Of a stretch of 64,000 bases of DNA, positions 11,971 through 24,240 are shown piece after piece. A model generated the notes under the pieces. That model searched no databases. It worked only from the letters and a program-made list of their open reading frames with translations, and had not been told where the DNA came from. The translations under genes were made by a program, and so were the position numbers. The stretch comes from Chamaea fasciata (lineage: Eukaryota > Chordata > Aves > Passeriformes > Sylviidae): assembly GCA_029207755.1 (NCBI GenBank), contig JARCOQ010000016.1:15273307-15337306 (forward strand). The letters run 5' to 3'. Every line of letters begins with the position of its first letter. Within the stretch, counting starts at the first letter, position 1.

Positions 11971-13592
11971 ATGTCCAAGGACGACGGGGGCTGCAAGCTG
12001 ACCTCAGTCTACAAGCACAAGGAGAGGAAGCCAAAGAAGCCTCACTACATCCCGAGGCCATGGGGCAAACCCTACAACTACAAATGCTTCCAGTGTCCCT
12101 TCACCTGCATGGAGAAGTCCCACCTCTACAACCACATGAAGTACAGCCTGTGTAAGAACTCCCTGTCCCTCCTCATCGAGTCTGACTGGCCCTACAAGAA
12201 GGGCAACCTGCTGCACCCGGAGCTGCGGCTGCTGCACACGGAGAGCTCCCGCCTGCGCGGGCGCCACGATGAGCAGGACACCTGCGACACCTCGGCCACC
12301 CCGGGAGCCTCCGTCCGGGCCAAGCACGGCCCCACCAGGGACGGCCACCAGGAGAAGCCGATGACAGGGGTGGAGATCCTGCCTGCTGAGGGGGCTGGTG
12401 AGGAAGGTGGCCAGTTCCAGGAGGAGGAGGAGGATGTTGCTGGCCTGCTGAGGGAGATGGATGCGGGGGAGAAGAAAGAGAGAACCGAAGAGCCACGTTG
12501 CCAAGGTGACCCAGCTGAACCAGAAGTGAACACTTTGGTCTTTGGTTTCAAGAACAAGAGGGACAACAAGCCTTGCAAGGAGGTGGAGCCCGACTTCATC
12601 ATCACAGATGTCTTCTCCCTCAAGAACCATGTCATGAAGAGCAGGGAAATGGCCTCCCCTGACCTAGATGCAAAGCCAAAGCATTGCAAAGTGCCAAAGA
12701 AATGCCTGGCCAGCGGTGGGATCTTGATGGAGCAGTGGAAACTGGTGGCAAATGGGCAAAGGAGGAATACACCTGAGGTCTCCCCACCTTGTACTGATAG
12801 CAACATCATCCCGTGCTATCCCCCTCCAGCCTACAGTGACTACCATGAACCTCAGGGCCTGAACCTCTCACTGCTGGGTATTAACTACCCTTTGAACCCC
12901 AGTCTCTTCTCCTACCTGAGTCCCACCATGGCTAACAGCACGACAACACACCCTCACTTGGCTCAGCTGCCCTTCCTGGCCTCCACAGCCCAGTTGATGC
13001 ACCCCCATGCCTCCCACTTCCAGCCTCTGCAGAGCCCCGAGCGCTCAGCCTTCCTCCCCCGCTTCTACTACCCTCTGCTCTTCGAGCACACCTTCGGATC
13101 CATGGAGAGCAAGATGTCCTCCAGCAAGCCAGACCCCCAGCAGCTGGTGGGCTCAGTCATGCCCACACCACCCCAAACCAAACCTTCCAGTGAGCCAAAC
13201 AAACCTGGGCTGCTGAAAGTTCCCGTGCTGAAGACAGGTTTTCCTTGGTCCAAAGGTGTCCGGGAGGAGCCAGGCTCTGAGCTAGGCCACTCTGCCATGC
13301 TGGGGCAGGAAGAAGAGGAGAAATGGTTGTCCCAGGAGAAGGAGAGCAACCCAGCTTTGGGCCTCAGCAACCTACGCAAGAAGTCAGCCACTGACATCTA
13401 CCAAACTGTGGTGGGGATGAAGGATGGTGCTTTCACTCACAGCAGTGTCAGGAAGACAGAGTTGCCAGTGGTGACCTGTCTGGAGACCAGCAGCCCTCCA
13501 GGAAACCCGTTGAAGAGGAAGTTCCCTGCTAGTGGGTTGGATTTGACAGGACCTGAAAGGATGATGCCTGGGAAGCTCAGCTACCAGAGCAG
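11971..13592 (+). CDS. PRR35: PRR35 coding exon A (zinc-finger exon)
   Basis: This exon encodes residues 1-540 plus two bases of codon 541. It ends at a strong donor (CAG|GTAAGG at 13593). It carries the zinc finger, the acidic stretch and the proline-rich conserved blocks. The open frame continues upstream through the acceptor at 11880 into intron, so the ATG at 11971 was preferred to any earlier start. Confidence 0.92.
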
Positions 13593-15548
13593 GTAAGGTG
13601 CCTGAGATCTCTCTGCCCCTTCCTCACTTTAGGTTGACATTGTTTATCTCCATATCCTGCTGTTTCTCTGTTCCCTCCACTAATCCATGGGATGAGCCCC
13701 AGGGAGCTGAGCACTCTTCAGGCTGGTGGTCCACACCAGTGCCCACCCAAGCAGAGCTCCCTGCCCCCCAGGGCCTCAAAAGCCCCCAAATGCACCTGGG
13801 CTACGTTACACTTGCTGTCCCTTGCCTTCCCCTGATCTATATGGAACCAGAGGTGATGTGGTGTCTGTGTGGGGTGAGCCTGTGCTCCTCAGGTACCAGG
13901 AAAGCACCTCTCATGTCCCCAGATATCCCAGGTTTGCTGGAACAATCCTTGTCTATTTTTAAACATACACATTTGCATTCCTTTGATTCACCTTCTGGTT
14001 TCAAAGCCCAGAAGGAGGGTCACATTCCCAAACATTTTCTTTTACCTGGGGCTAGAAATGTGCACAGCTCCTTTAAACAGAATTTCAGTTCCTCCCCTGG
14101 TTGTGCAAGTCCAGCTGTGGCTCCAAGAAAAATGTCACAGTAAATCCACTGCTTTGACACCCAGAGGAGCTTTCTCTGGAGAAGATCCCTGTGGTTTTCT
14201 ATCTCCACCTGCCCTTTCCATGCTCCCAGGCTGGCTGGACAGATTCCCTGCAATTGAGCTTTCAGGACTGTGGGATGGTCATTTCCCTTAACATTCTCCA
14301 GTGCTCCAAGAAGAGGGGGAATCCAGACTTGGCTAGATGAGCTGGGATCAGCACCATCTCCCTAGACTGGCCTCTCCCTTTGTCGGTGCCATGAAATAGT
14401 GTGTGTGAGGATCCTCTCCTGAGGATCCTATCGGAGAACAGCTCCAGGAGCAGGTCCAACCAGGCTCTGCCTGCTCTGACCAAAGCCCCTCCTGAAAGGG
14501 TCCCACACTGGCAGCAGCCAGTGGAGGAAACCTGGGTAAATCTGGTAATGCTGGCCCTGGACATAAGCGCGAGGATTTTCCTTTTCCCTACTGATCGTAT
14601 CTGCTTCTTCTCTGCAGTGGTTCAAGGGCCAACCCTGGCCACATCTCCACGGCCCTGGACCACTGGCACTCGGATGTCCTCACAGGCCAGCCTGAGGAAC
14701 CAGAGAGGGGCAGTGACACTGAAGTCCTTCCCTCTGTGGGCGGTGCCCTGGACCATGGCCTCTGCAAGCAGAGCAGACCCCAAGAGACTTCTGCCATGAC
14801 AGGCTCTGAGGCCACAACTGTGCTTATCGGGGACCTGTCCAAAACCTTGGAGGAGTACCAAGAGGTGGAGAAGAAACTGTCAGATCTGGCAAAGGAAGAC
14901 ACCCCTGGGCAAAAAGAGCTGAGGGACCAGCTTGTCAAAATCCGAAGGGAGCTCTACCACATCCACCAGGCACTGGAGAAAGCCACCAAACCCCACGAAG
15001 GGCCGCTGGACCTGTCGGTGAAGAGATCCTCAGAAGGTCTGGAGAAGGTCCAGCAGGCCAAGAAGGAGCCCTGCAATGTGAGCCTGGGAAGTGAGAAGCT
15101 TCACGGCAAAGACCAAGGGCCCCTCAGCAAATGTCCAGCCGGTGGGGAGGCTGGAGATGGGGAAGGGCTGCCCAACTGCCTCCTCGAGGCTGAGAACAAA
15201 ACCATCGACCTGCTGATCAAGATGAGCCGCTCCGAGAGCCTGCGGGCGGCCTCCTCCGAGGCGCCTCTGGGTGCCGTGATCAAGGCGGAGGTGCTGCCCC
15301 TCACCGTGCCCCTGGAGCTGCGCCATGTCATGGAGCCCTACTACAGCCGGACCACCAAGTGCGAGGCAGACTCCAGCGTCCTGCTGTGCTCCGACGGCAG
15401 ATCCAGCAGCACGCAGGGCCCGCAGCTCCCAGCTGGCGCCGAGGATGGGCCCCTGGGCTGCCGGGCCATGCAGCGCTCCCTGTCCTGCAGCCTCCCCAGT
15501 GACACCGATGCCATGTGTGTCCACAGCCCTCTGCATGCTGACCCCTAA
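11971..15548 (+). CDS. PRR35: PRR35, proline-rich ZNF750-like zinc-finger protein
   Basis: Two exons, 11971-13592 and 14618-15548, join in frame (2+1 split Ser codon) to encode 850 residues. The ATG at 11971 has a strong context (CCACCATGT) and starts MSKDDGG, as in vertebrate PRR35. A basic stretch (about 17-38) leads into an atypical zinc finger with C39, C42, H55 and C61 (H51 is also available). Next come an acidic segment (about 140-175), a conserved block around NIIPCYPPPAYSD (278-290) and LSLLGINYPL (299-308), a helical segment likely to form a coiled coil (about 613-664), PLDLSVK (670-676) and TTKCEADSSV. PLDLS is the known CtBP-binding type of motif. The finger resembles that of ZNF750, so a nuclear role in transcription is inferred, not shown. 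From recall, human PRR35 is about 571 residues, so the bird protein is longer in its linkers. No canonical AATAAA is evident close downstream. Confidence 0.93.
14618..15548 (+). CDS. PRR35: PRR35 coding exon B (C-terminal)
   Basis: The exon follows a clean acceptor (TTCTTCTCTGCAG ending at 14617) and runs to TAA at 15546-15548. It encodes residues 541-850: the predicted coiled coil, the PLDLSVK motif (codons from 15003) and the TTKCEADSSV block shared with mammalian PRR35. The intron from 13593 to 14617 is about 1.0 kb and follows the GT-AG rule. Confidence 0.9.
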
Positions 15549-18292
15549 GTCCACCTTGTGCAAAACCTCCTGGATCTCACTGACCACCTCATGCTTCACC
15601 TTCCCAGTGTCCCACCTCTTCGCTCCTACTCTTCGCCATGGATGAAAGCTCCACCATTGCCTGGCTGGGACCACGATGTGAGGGGTTTCAGTAGCTCCCC
15701 CAGCTGAACCCACCAGGTGTAAAAACTCAGTCCCTGTGCTCCCCAATCAATCATGGACAGTGCTGCTGGGCTCTGCATGCTCCCAGCCTCAGCACCCCAG
15801 TCCTGGAACTCCGTTCGAAAGGGGAGTCACCAGCAGGCACCAAGAGAAAACTATCAAAAGCACCAAGCTTTCATCAAAAGGCTCACCCAGCCCTCTCATC
15901 AGGGACACTCAGGGACATTTGCAAAGCAGTTCCCATGATCTGTGGACAGGGGAGGGACTACAGAGGGCCAAGCCTTGGTCCAGGTTGTGCTCAAACAGAC
16001 CATGGCTGTCACCTTCGACACAGCAAAGACATAGTGGCTTTGTCCCACGGAGGCTGGAGGGTCAGCCAGGAATCAGATGCCCAGCTGGGTTGACCCAGAG
16101 GCCAAGAGTTTTCTGCTCCGTGGAGACAAGAACATCCTGCCAGTCACAATGACAAGTGCAACACAGGAGCCACCTTGCCAGCTCCACACCTGGGTCCTGA
16201 GCTCTCTTGCCCGGGCCATTTGCCATGTGTATGGAATGCTGGGCTGTGGGGATTTGCTCCTGTTCACTGACCATCCAGTGTCCTGGTCCTCCTTTTGCCT
16301 TCCCTCCCTCTCTCCCCACACAGACATGATGCATGTTCCTCACCAAGGCCCCGACCCTGCAGAGTTCAGCTCCCAGGAGCTCCTGCCCACTAGTCCTAAT
16401 CTCCCAAACGCTGGCACATGAGACAGCAAAATGGGTGAGAGGATGTTGCTGTGAACCACAGAGCTCAAGGGACTCAAACTCCAAAACAACTGTGAAGGGA
16501 CAAACTTGGCCTGTCCCAAGCTGGAACAATGCAGAGCCACCACCCCTGAGCCAGAGCACTGGAGATCAAACCACCCAGGCAGGTGCCTGCTGCTTATGGG
16601 ATCAGCACTGGCCTTCCCAAAAGGCCACATTCTCCCTGTGTTCACCGGGGACTCCTGATTCCGTTGGGCAGACTGGGACCCACTGCAGGGCAGTCACATG
16701 TCCCTGTCCCCACCACCCTTCTGAGAAACATCTGTTCTGCCTCAGGATGCCCTCATGCTTGGGCCAGGAACTCTTGGAGTCCCTCCCTGTAGTGTTTTCC
16801 TGGAAAAGCATTTCCTCTCCCATCCACACTTTGTATTCAGGACATGGTGGGGTGTTCTGTTAACACCCAGGGCCTCTATCAGCTTGGTGGTTTATTCCTT
16901 GAAATGAGAAGTGCTGGGCTGGGGGCCAGGAAGGCAGGACAAAGAAGACAGTGACAAAGCCACAAACAAGGAGGTACACAGCACATCCCAGGAGCTTTAC
17001 ACACTCCAGGCCCAAAGAGGACAATTCCACTATGGTGGCTGAAGAAGGCAAGGCCCCATGTGGGACCTGGGACTCCCAGGTGCTTTGACAGACCCAGATA
17101 ATATGAAGGCTCTTCTCACCTGATTGCTGTCTGGACAAAGCTTCCACATCATCAAAGGGATTTATTTCTCATTGCAAGAATTTGCTTAGGGCACAGGGCC
17201 CTGTGGGGTTATTGGTTTGTTCTTTCTGGAGGAAAGTGTGGGGTGGGGGGAAGGGGACATTCAGTAGGAGAGATGCTCAGCTCAGCAGTGTAGCCCTTTT
17301 GAGCCAGCTTCAGATCTTCCTGATGGGCCATGTCCTGCTGCTTCCCAGCATGGCCTTGGTCCCACATGGGAAAGTGGGAAGACTCCAAGAGAACAGATCC
17401 CAGAACCTGGGTGGAAGTTCTCAATTCCAGAGCCCAGGAAAGTGGCATTGCCCAGCTTTTCTGGGTGTGAATTGTGCTGTCACCTCTGGATGCTAGAACA
17501 CCCATCAGCACAGTGGACCTGCCACATCAAGTCCCTTGCTCACATTCCCCTCCCCCAACAGCCTCCCAGTCACCCCCCAGCCTCTTCTGTCATCCTGTGC
17601 CCTTCTGTCACCCCATGCCCTGCTGTCATCTCCTCTCCCCAGCTCCCTAACTGCCCTGGCAGCCCATACCCCCCCTGCCAGCACCTCTCTGTTCCCATAT
17701 CTCAGGGCTCCCTACTCTCCCACCTCACCATCTCTTCTTCCATGCCTGGACCTTCACCCCAGTCACAGCAGGAAACTCACAGGCACAGCCAGGAAGTTGG
17801 AGTCCCATTTTCCCATGACATCCTTCCCTGCCCACCCTGCCTTTATCCCCTCTGAGGAACAATTAGTGAGGTACGTCTCTCTGCCTACCTGGAAACCACA
17901 CTTCTTCCCAGTTCCAAGCATCATCCCGTATTTTTTAGAAGATCCCTGTCTGAACATGGGCACCTTGGAGGTCCAGGACACCAGAGGGGGAGCTGAGGTC
18001 TGGGACCATCAGCCCTGAGCTTCAGCAGGAGATTTACACCCAGACCACCAGGCAGTGCTGCCTTTCACCCCTTTTTAGCTGAGATGTTGCCTGCACACTG
18101 TCACCTCTGTGTCCCCAGACCCAGACTCCAGCCTGCTGCCAGAGCTCAGATGCTGCCTTGCTCTGTGGTGCCCATGCTGTGAGCTGGGCACCTCCAATGA
18201 GTAGAGCAGCCCTCCCTGTGACACTCACTGTGTCCCTCACCTCTGCAGATAGCTGGGGGGGCAAGTGGAAGCTGGGGGCTGATCACACAGTA

Positions 18293-18298
18293 TTTATT
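18293..18298 (-). terminator. Possible minus-strand polyadenylation signal
   Basis: On the minus strand this is AATAAA. It is preceded by a T/A-rich run with TTTGTTTTGTACATTCGTAAA and followed by TACTGTGTGATC, a GT-bearing stretch of the kind found just past cleavage sites. The arrangement looks like the end of a real 3' untranslated region. No coding exon on the minus strand could be found between here and 28 kb, so the transcript is hypothetical. Confidence 0.3.
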
Positions 18299-18680
18299 GT
18301 TCACGGTTTTACGAATGTACAAAACAAAAACCAAACCATTAAAGGGAAAACCTCTGAGCAGGAGCTGCTGCTGGCTGCTTTGTTCTTTTCTGGGAGTTCT
18401 GCCTGCTCTGGCTGGATCCTGCAGCAGTCTCATGACACAGTTCCTATCACAGAGTCTCTGTTTTTGAGGTGCCAGGTGAGCCACCAGCAGGATGTGGCCA
18501 GATGTTGACACTGGCTGAGTGTGGTCTGTGTTTACATGGGTGAGATTTGACCCTTTCATTCTGCTGGATCCACACCAGGGTCCCACTGGCTTGTCCCATG
18601 CTGGGGAGAGGGGCTGCCCACTGTGTCTGACAGCAGAAGTCAGGCTGAGATATGTCCTCACAGAAGCCATGGGTGTCCTA

Positions 18681-18996
18681 ACTCATAGAATCCCAGAATA
18701 CCAGAATGGTTTGAGTCAGAAGGAACCTTAAAGCTCATCTCTTTCTACCCCCTGCCATGAACAGGGACACCTTCCATTATCCCAGGTTGCTCCAAGCCCT
18801 ATCCAACATGGCCTTGGACACTTCCAAAGATGGGGCAACCTGTGCCCAGCTTCTCTGGGCAACCTGTGCCAAGGCTTCACCACCCTCAAAGGGAAGGATT
18901 TCTTTTTAACTGATAAGCTAAACCTACTCTCTTTCAGCTTGAAGTAATTCCCCTTGTCCTGTCACGACACTACTTGCTCCTGCAGAAGTCCCTGCA
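18681..18996 (-). mobile_element. CR1 LINE 3' fragment
   Basis: The left edge (CATAGAATCCCAGAATACCAGAATGG) is the reverse complement of a CR1 3' end. The conserved CR1 3' region follows: CTGCCATGAACAGGGACACC, GGTTGCTCCAAGCCCTATCC, then TTCCCCTTGTCCTGTC. It is about 300 bases long and 5'-truncated, as is usual for CR1. Confidence 0.9.
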
Positions 18997-21900
18997 CACA
19001 CACATAGCCTTTTCCTTCCATCTCCTTTACAATCTGCCATGGCTGGACTTCGGGACCACAACACCAGACCCTGGGTCCTGGTGCAGAGAAGAGCAGAGAG
19101 AGGGTGCAGGGTCAAATCCCCAGTTCCACTCTGTCCATCAGCCTTTGCACCTTGTCCCCAGGAGTGCTGGTAGCACCCCCACAGAAGGGATGGCTCCGCT
19201 CTCTGCCCTGCCTTGGCTGTCCAAGGCAGTCCCCTCCCCAGGGACTCCTGCCTGCAGGCCCCCAGGGAGGTGGCTGAGCGGGTGGCACCATTCCAGTTGA
19301 AAAGATGAAAGCACTTACCCTTACATTTAAATAATGGATGGGAGTTGAACTACCAGGGTGGCTTATCCAGGCTGCAATCTGCAGCCCCAGGGCCCTCAGC
19401 CCACTCCAGCACAGGACCCATTACACGGCTATTTGGTCACCCTAAAGGCATCTGATAGCGAGCCATTACCCACCCTTTACACGCAGGACCACCCGATAGC
19501 CATCGTTCCTGGCCATGGTTGACCACACTCACCCTACTTGCACGTCCCCCCCATTTTCCTGCCATCCAAGCCCACTCCCAATCAACAGGTGGAGGATCCA
19601 GCCAAATCCCTCCCCTGCCCGGACGAGGCAGCAGCCCCCCTGCTCCTTGGGCTGGGGGGATATGGGGTCACAGCAAGTCCCTGGCACAGCTCAGAGCCCA
19701 GCAGGTCCTGGTCAATGGAGCTGCACAACTTTTATGGGTTTCTAACCCCAGGTGGGTACAGCTGCTCCTGCTCAAGTATTCCTTCTCCTCCAGCTTCAAG
19801 AGCAATGGAGAGCTCAGGGATTGGGAGGGAGGGAAGTTTCCTAATAAACAAACCCTGAGGGAAGGCTTATCTCAGGCAAGGCAGTGGAAGGAACCAGATT
19901 CCAAGGTTCCTTGTAAAAGCGGAGGTTGGCTCACCATCCCATTGGCACAAAGACACGGCCCCAGAGAAGCTGGGAGTGGAGGACACAGAGGGTGGGTTTG
20001 CTGCATCCCCAACCAGTTTTCCAGCAACAGTTGGTGTGACTGTGAGCTCTGGCTGGATGCCCTGCCAGGGTCAACAGCAAGGGGAGAGAGTACAGGGGCA
20101 AACCAGACACCCTGGGACACAGGGGTGGGACCAGAGCTCCTGGGGAAGAGCAGCAGGACGTCATGTCAGGCTGCTCATTGTGCACATGGCAGTCCCGAGC
20201 ATGAGGTGGGAACATCCCAGAGACCCCTGAAAATGCTGTCTCCCCAGATTTCCCCAGCTTGGTGGCAAAGGGCTGGTGACAAAATTTGGGCGTTGGTCCT
20301 ACACTGGAAGAGGACATTTGCTGCAGAGGTACAGTCAGCAGGAGTCCCAGGAGTCATCCACCCACATGGAGGATGGCTGAAGCCGTGGTGGGCATCACCT
20401 CTTCCCACTGCACTCCAGCCTAGCAGGGAAACCATGGTCCAAGGGATGGAGCTGCAAACTCCCTTGGGTTTGCCCACAAATAAAAGATGTGGTAGAGCCA
20501 ATGACACATCCAGAGTTGGATGCTGCCAAGCATCAGATGGGTGCTGGGTGTGACGCCAAGAAATGAGGACACGTTTGTTTCCAGGGGGAGTTCACCCCTT
20601 GCACACTGCAATGTGCAGCTGGGTGGTGGAGATTCAAATGATTTGGGACGACACAAATCCAGTGGCTGAGATAACCAAGAGGGTGAGTGCTGAGGTGCCC
20701 CACCCCACTGTGCCAGGGCACCCGAGGCCCCACCTGCGGCAGGCCGGAGAGCTGGGCACTCGCTCGGAACTGTGGGCTACCAGGTGAAACCAGCTGGGGA
20801 CAAGAAGTGGTTCCTGCCCAGCACAACCAGTTTTCTCTTACCCCAACGTGGGCAGGCCAGAGCTTGGAGCAGTGGAAAGTTACCAAACGTGGGCTCAAGA
20901 AGGGCCAAGGTCGGCCGGGAGATTTCCGAGCAGACATGCGAAGCTGCAAAGACAACCTGGAGCAGAATTGCTCCGTCTCTGGCAGGAGGGAGGCAGTGAC
21001 CCGGCCTTGCAGCAGTGACAGGGCAACTTTAACTGTGAGTTGAGGGCAGGGAAAGATACCAGGCTGAGAGGACTCTGGAGCTGGGAAGACAAATCAGAAA
21101 TTGACCCCAAGGGGGTCTCATCACTCCAGAGGGCCTGTTACAACCCACCTTGCACTTCCCACCTGGGGAAAGGCTGGAGGGTTTTCTTTCTGCCAAATGA
21201 CTGCATCTTGCAGGGTGGTTTCCCCATTAACTTAAGTAAGGACTGGTGTTGTTCTTGGGAGCTCCAAGTGTCCTGGAAGGTACTAACAGCGCCAGGAGAG
21301 CACCCTTTGTCTCTTCCTTACACCTCTTCTCAGTATTGTTCCCCCCTTGCCTTGGAAGCTTAAGCACAGTAGGAGCAAGCAGGGGAGGCTGTGACTCCAC
21401 TTGAGGCACAAATGTTGCCCCCAGGGCTGGCAGCACACCAGGGAAGCAGCACAGATGTGCTGAGACCTGGCAGGGGCTGATCTGCCAGGGCAATGCTGAT
21501 CAGAGGGACAGCCCAGCCCGGGCCTCCACCTGCTCTCAACCAGACTGCAGCTCCCGGGGAGGAACAGCAAGTCCTCCTGATCCTCCTGGGAGCTTCTCTG
21601 TGGGAGGAAGAGGAGCAGAGGCAGTCAGAAGCATCACTCCACACATTGCCTGTGGCTTATCTTGGATGCTCTGCTCCCAGCTGTTTGTGGAAGCAGCACT
21701 ACTGCTCCACTCTCCCCACCACAGCCACTGTGGTGGCATCTCTGCCTTGAGCCATGTCGCTGTGCCCTGGTGACTGTCCCCCAGCTCTGACGGGAACACT
21801 GCTGCACTGCTGGTGTATTTCGAGTCCCACATGAACTCTTCAACCCCCATCAGCTACAAACACTGAAGTGCAGAGCAGTTCCTGAGACTGCAGCTCCAGA

Positions 21901-23979
21901 TCTGCTCCGGCAGCAGCCGTGTTTTCCATCCCCCCATAGCGTGTAACCAGTGTGGAGGAGTAGCTATCCCATCTCCTCAGCTTTAAATGAGGAAAAACAG
22001 TACAAAAGGCTACAAAATTTCCCTGCTGCGTTTTCCCACCTGTTATTGCAATTGGAGGTTTCCTTTCCTTGCTCCTGGATGCTTCCGAATGGATCATTTC
22101 CCTGGGGTATCTGCCCAGGGCACAACCTTTCTAGCTTTGGAGTTGGATCAAAGGCCCAGGGAGGAAAGCAGTGAGGGTTTAAGTACTTAAAAGAGCAGGG
22201 GCGGGTGCGAGCAGTGCTCTGGGTGAGAGCAGTGCTCTGGGTCTCACCAGGGCTGATGCTTCCAAAGGCAGCCAAGCTGAGCAGAGAGAAGGTTTTCCTC
22301 AGGCTTTGCAGGCTAAGGCAGGGTGAGATCCCGGCTGCCGCTGCTGCTGTTTGATTAGCTCCTGCCTTCCTGCCCACTTCCCTGCCTGGAAGGGGCCCAT
22401 GCCTGCTGGCACTGGGGCAACACAGGAGATGCCAAGCGGTACCAGGGCACTGCGGCTGCGTGTTCCCCACTGCTGCCTTGGGGTGCAGGAGAAGATGCTG
22501 AGGGTCGAATGGTTGAAAGAGAAAGAGCAAACATTCCTGCAAGGTAGAAGCTTCCTGAAGACCCAGAAGCACCTGCACAGCTCGGTGCTGTGCCTGGGCA
22601 GCCCTGGCTCCCTGACCCCAGGCAGTAGCTGCTGCAAAGCCAAAACACCCACATCATTTTCTCAGATTCAGGGCTCATGGATTCAAAGCACTCAGCCACT
22701 GTTATTTTCTCCATGATTTTAGGTGCAGGGTACCCAAGGATGTTGACAGTTTGTGGTTTGGGTGGGAAGTGGGAACAGAAAGTGCAGGTGCAGGTGCTTC
22801 CTTGCCCACCTGTAGCCAATGGCCACAAGCCTGTGGCACACCAGCAGTGCCAGCCTGCACCCTTTCTCTCCAGAGGAACAGCCGGAGCAATCCCTCGTGG
22901 AAGACCAATTGGCTCAGTACCAGCCATAAGGGAATGTTTCCAGCACATCACTTTGTTCCAGTAATAACCATTCCCCTGGGATTCTACAGACCTCCTGGAC
23001 ATCCAGAGCCCTCCTCAGTGGGCTGAGCATGGAGCTGTGTTTGCAGAAAGCTTCTGTTTGTTTCCCACTTCCTGCATGGCCTTGGAATGCTGTTCCCTGC
23101 CAGGACAGGAGGATGCTTCTTTCCTCCCACCACCCCTCCAGACCAGGTGGAGAGGCCAGGATGGGGTGGACTGAGACAGCCTGGTGAGACCATTACCCAG
23201 CTTCCATGGCCCTGGGGACAGGTGCGTGCCCCAGTCAGGAGGAGAAAGGGATGGGGATGCTGCCACCAGGATAGGGATTCATCCACAGGGCTGTTCCTGG
23301 CATGAAAGGGGCTCTGTGGCAGTGCCCCACTCTGCTTCACAGCTTCTGGCCCTTCCCAGCAGGCTCAACAGGGAGCTTGATGTCCCAAAGAGGATTAACT
23401 CCCTAATCCTCTTGTGAGCCTTGTGAGCAAGGGAGGCTTGGAGGAGGAGGGAGAAAGGGAGAAGCTGAGGCGTCAGCTGAGCCCTGATCAGACTCTGGAG
23501 AATCTTTTCCATTGGTTAGCTAACCAGGAATAGGGATTCCGGGGTGTCCACGCTGGCCAGAGGACAGAGCCAGGTCAGTTTTAGGGACCAGAGTAGCTAC
23601 AGCTTTCCTTTCTGGAGGGATTTCTGTGATGCCTGAAGAGGAGCTGAGTTCTTGCTCTCACCTCCACGGAACCAAGTTTAGGAAGCCCCAGCCCAGCCTC
23701 AGTCTGCGTGGAGGATCAGAATCCAAGAGCTGCGTCCTCCAGTGTACCCAAGACCCTGCATGTCCCCAGGTGGACACTGCAAGCATTCCATAGACAGTGG
23801 GAGAGTGCAGCCAGGACAGAGGCTCTGCTCAGGCTGGGGATCGTGTTTTCTGTGTGTAGACGTGCAGTGGATGCTTCAGGTTCCCACCAAAACCTCTTGC
23901 CCGAAACTACAGAAACCACAGTCCTGGGACAGGACTTTCCCTTGCGCACACACACGGGCACAGACACGGTGCATTGCAG

Positions 23980-24240
23980 CTGTCAGCTGCTCAGTGCCGA
24001 TCATTCCCGGTTGTTCGGACAGACGGGGCCGCCTGGTGTCGGCGCAGAGCAATGACCAGCCCGTGTCCGGCCCGCCGCCCGTTCCGCTCCGTCCCCTCAC
24101 CGCCCCTTCGCTCCCAGCGAACCACCACAACCCTTGTCCGCAACCTTCTTACGCCGATAGTGGTGTGGAGCAGGCTGGGGACTGCTGCGATCCTCGGGGC
24201 CGGAATGCTCTGGTGTCCAGCGGGGACCAGAGCCACAGGA
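23980..24240. promoter_or_regulatory. CpG-rich block, possible promoter
   Basis: CpG is clearly more frequent here than in the flanks (for example CCCGTGTCCGGCCCGCCGCCCG). The block lies about 3.8 kb upstream of the NHLRC4 coding exon. A donor-like CTAG|GTGAGG follows at 24331, so a non-coding first exon of NHLRC4 could begin here. It could equally serve a minus-strand transcript. Confidence 0.35.

Noticed and set aside
12004..12809. Minus-strand frames of 205-208 codons across PRR35
   Set aside because: They are shadows of the PRR35 coding exon on the opposite strand.
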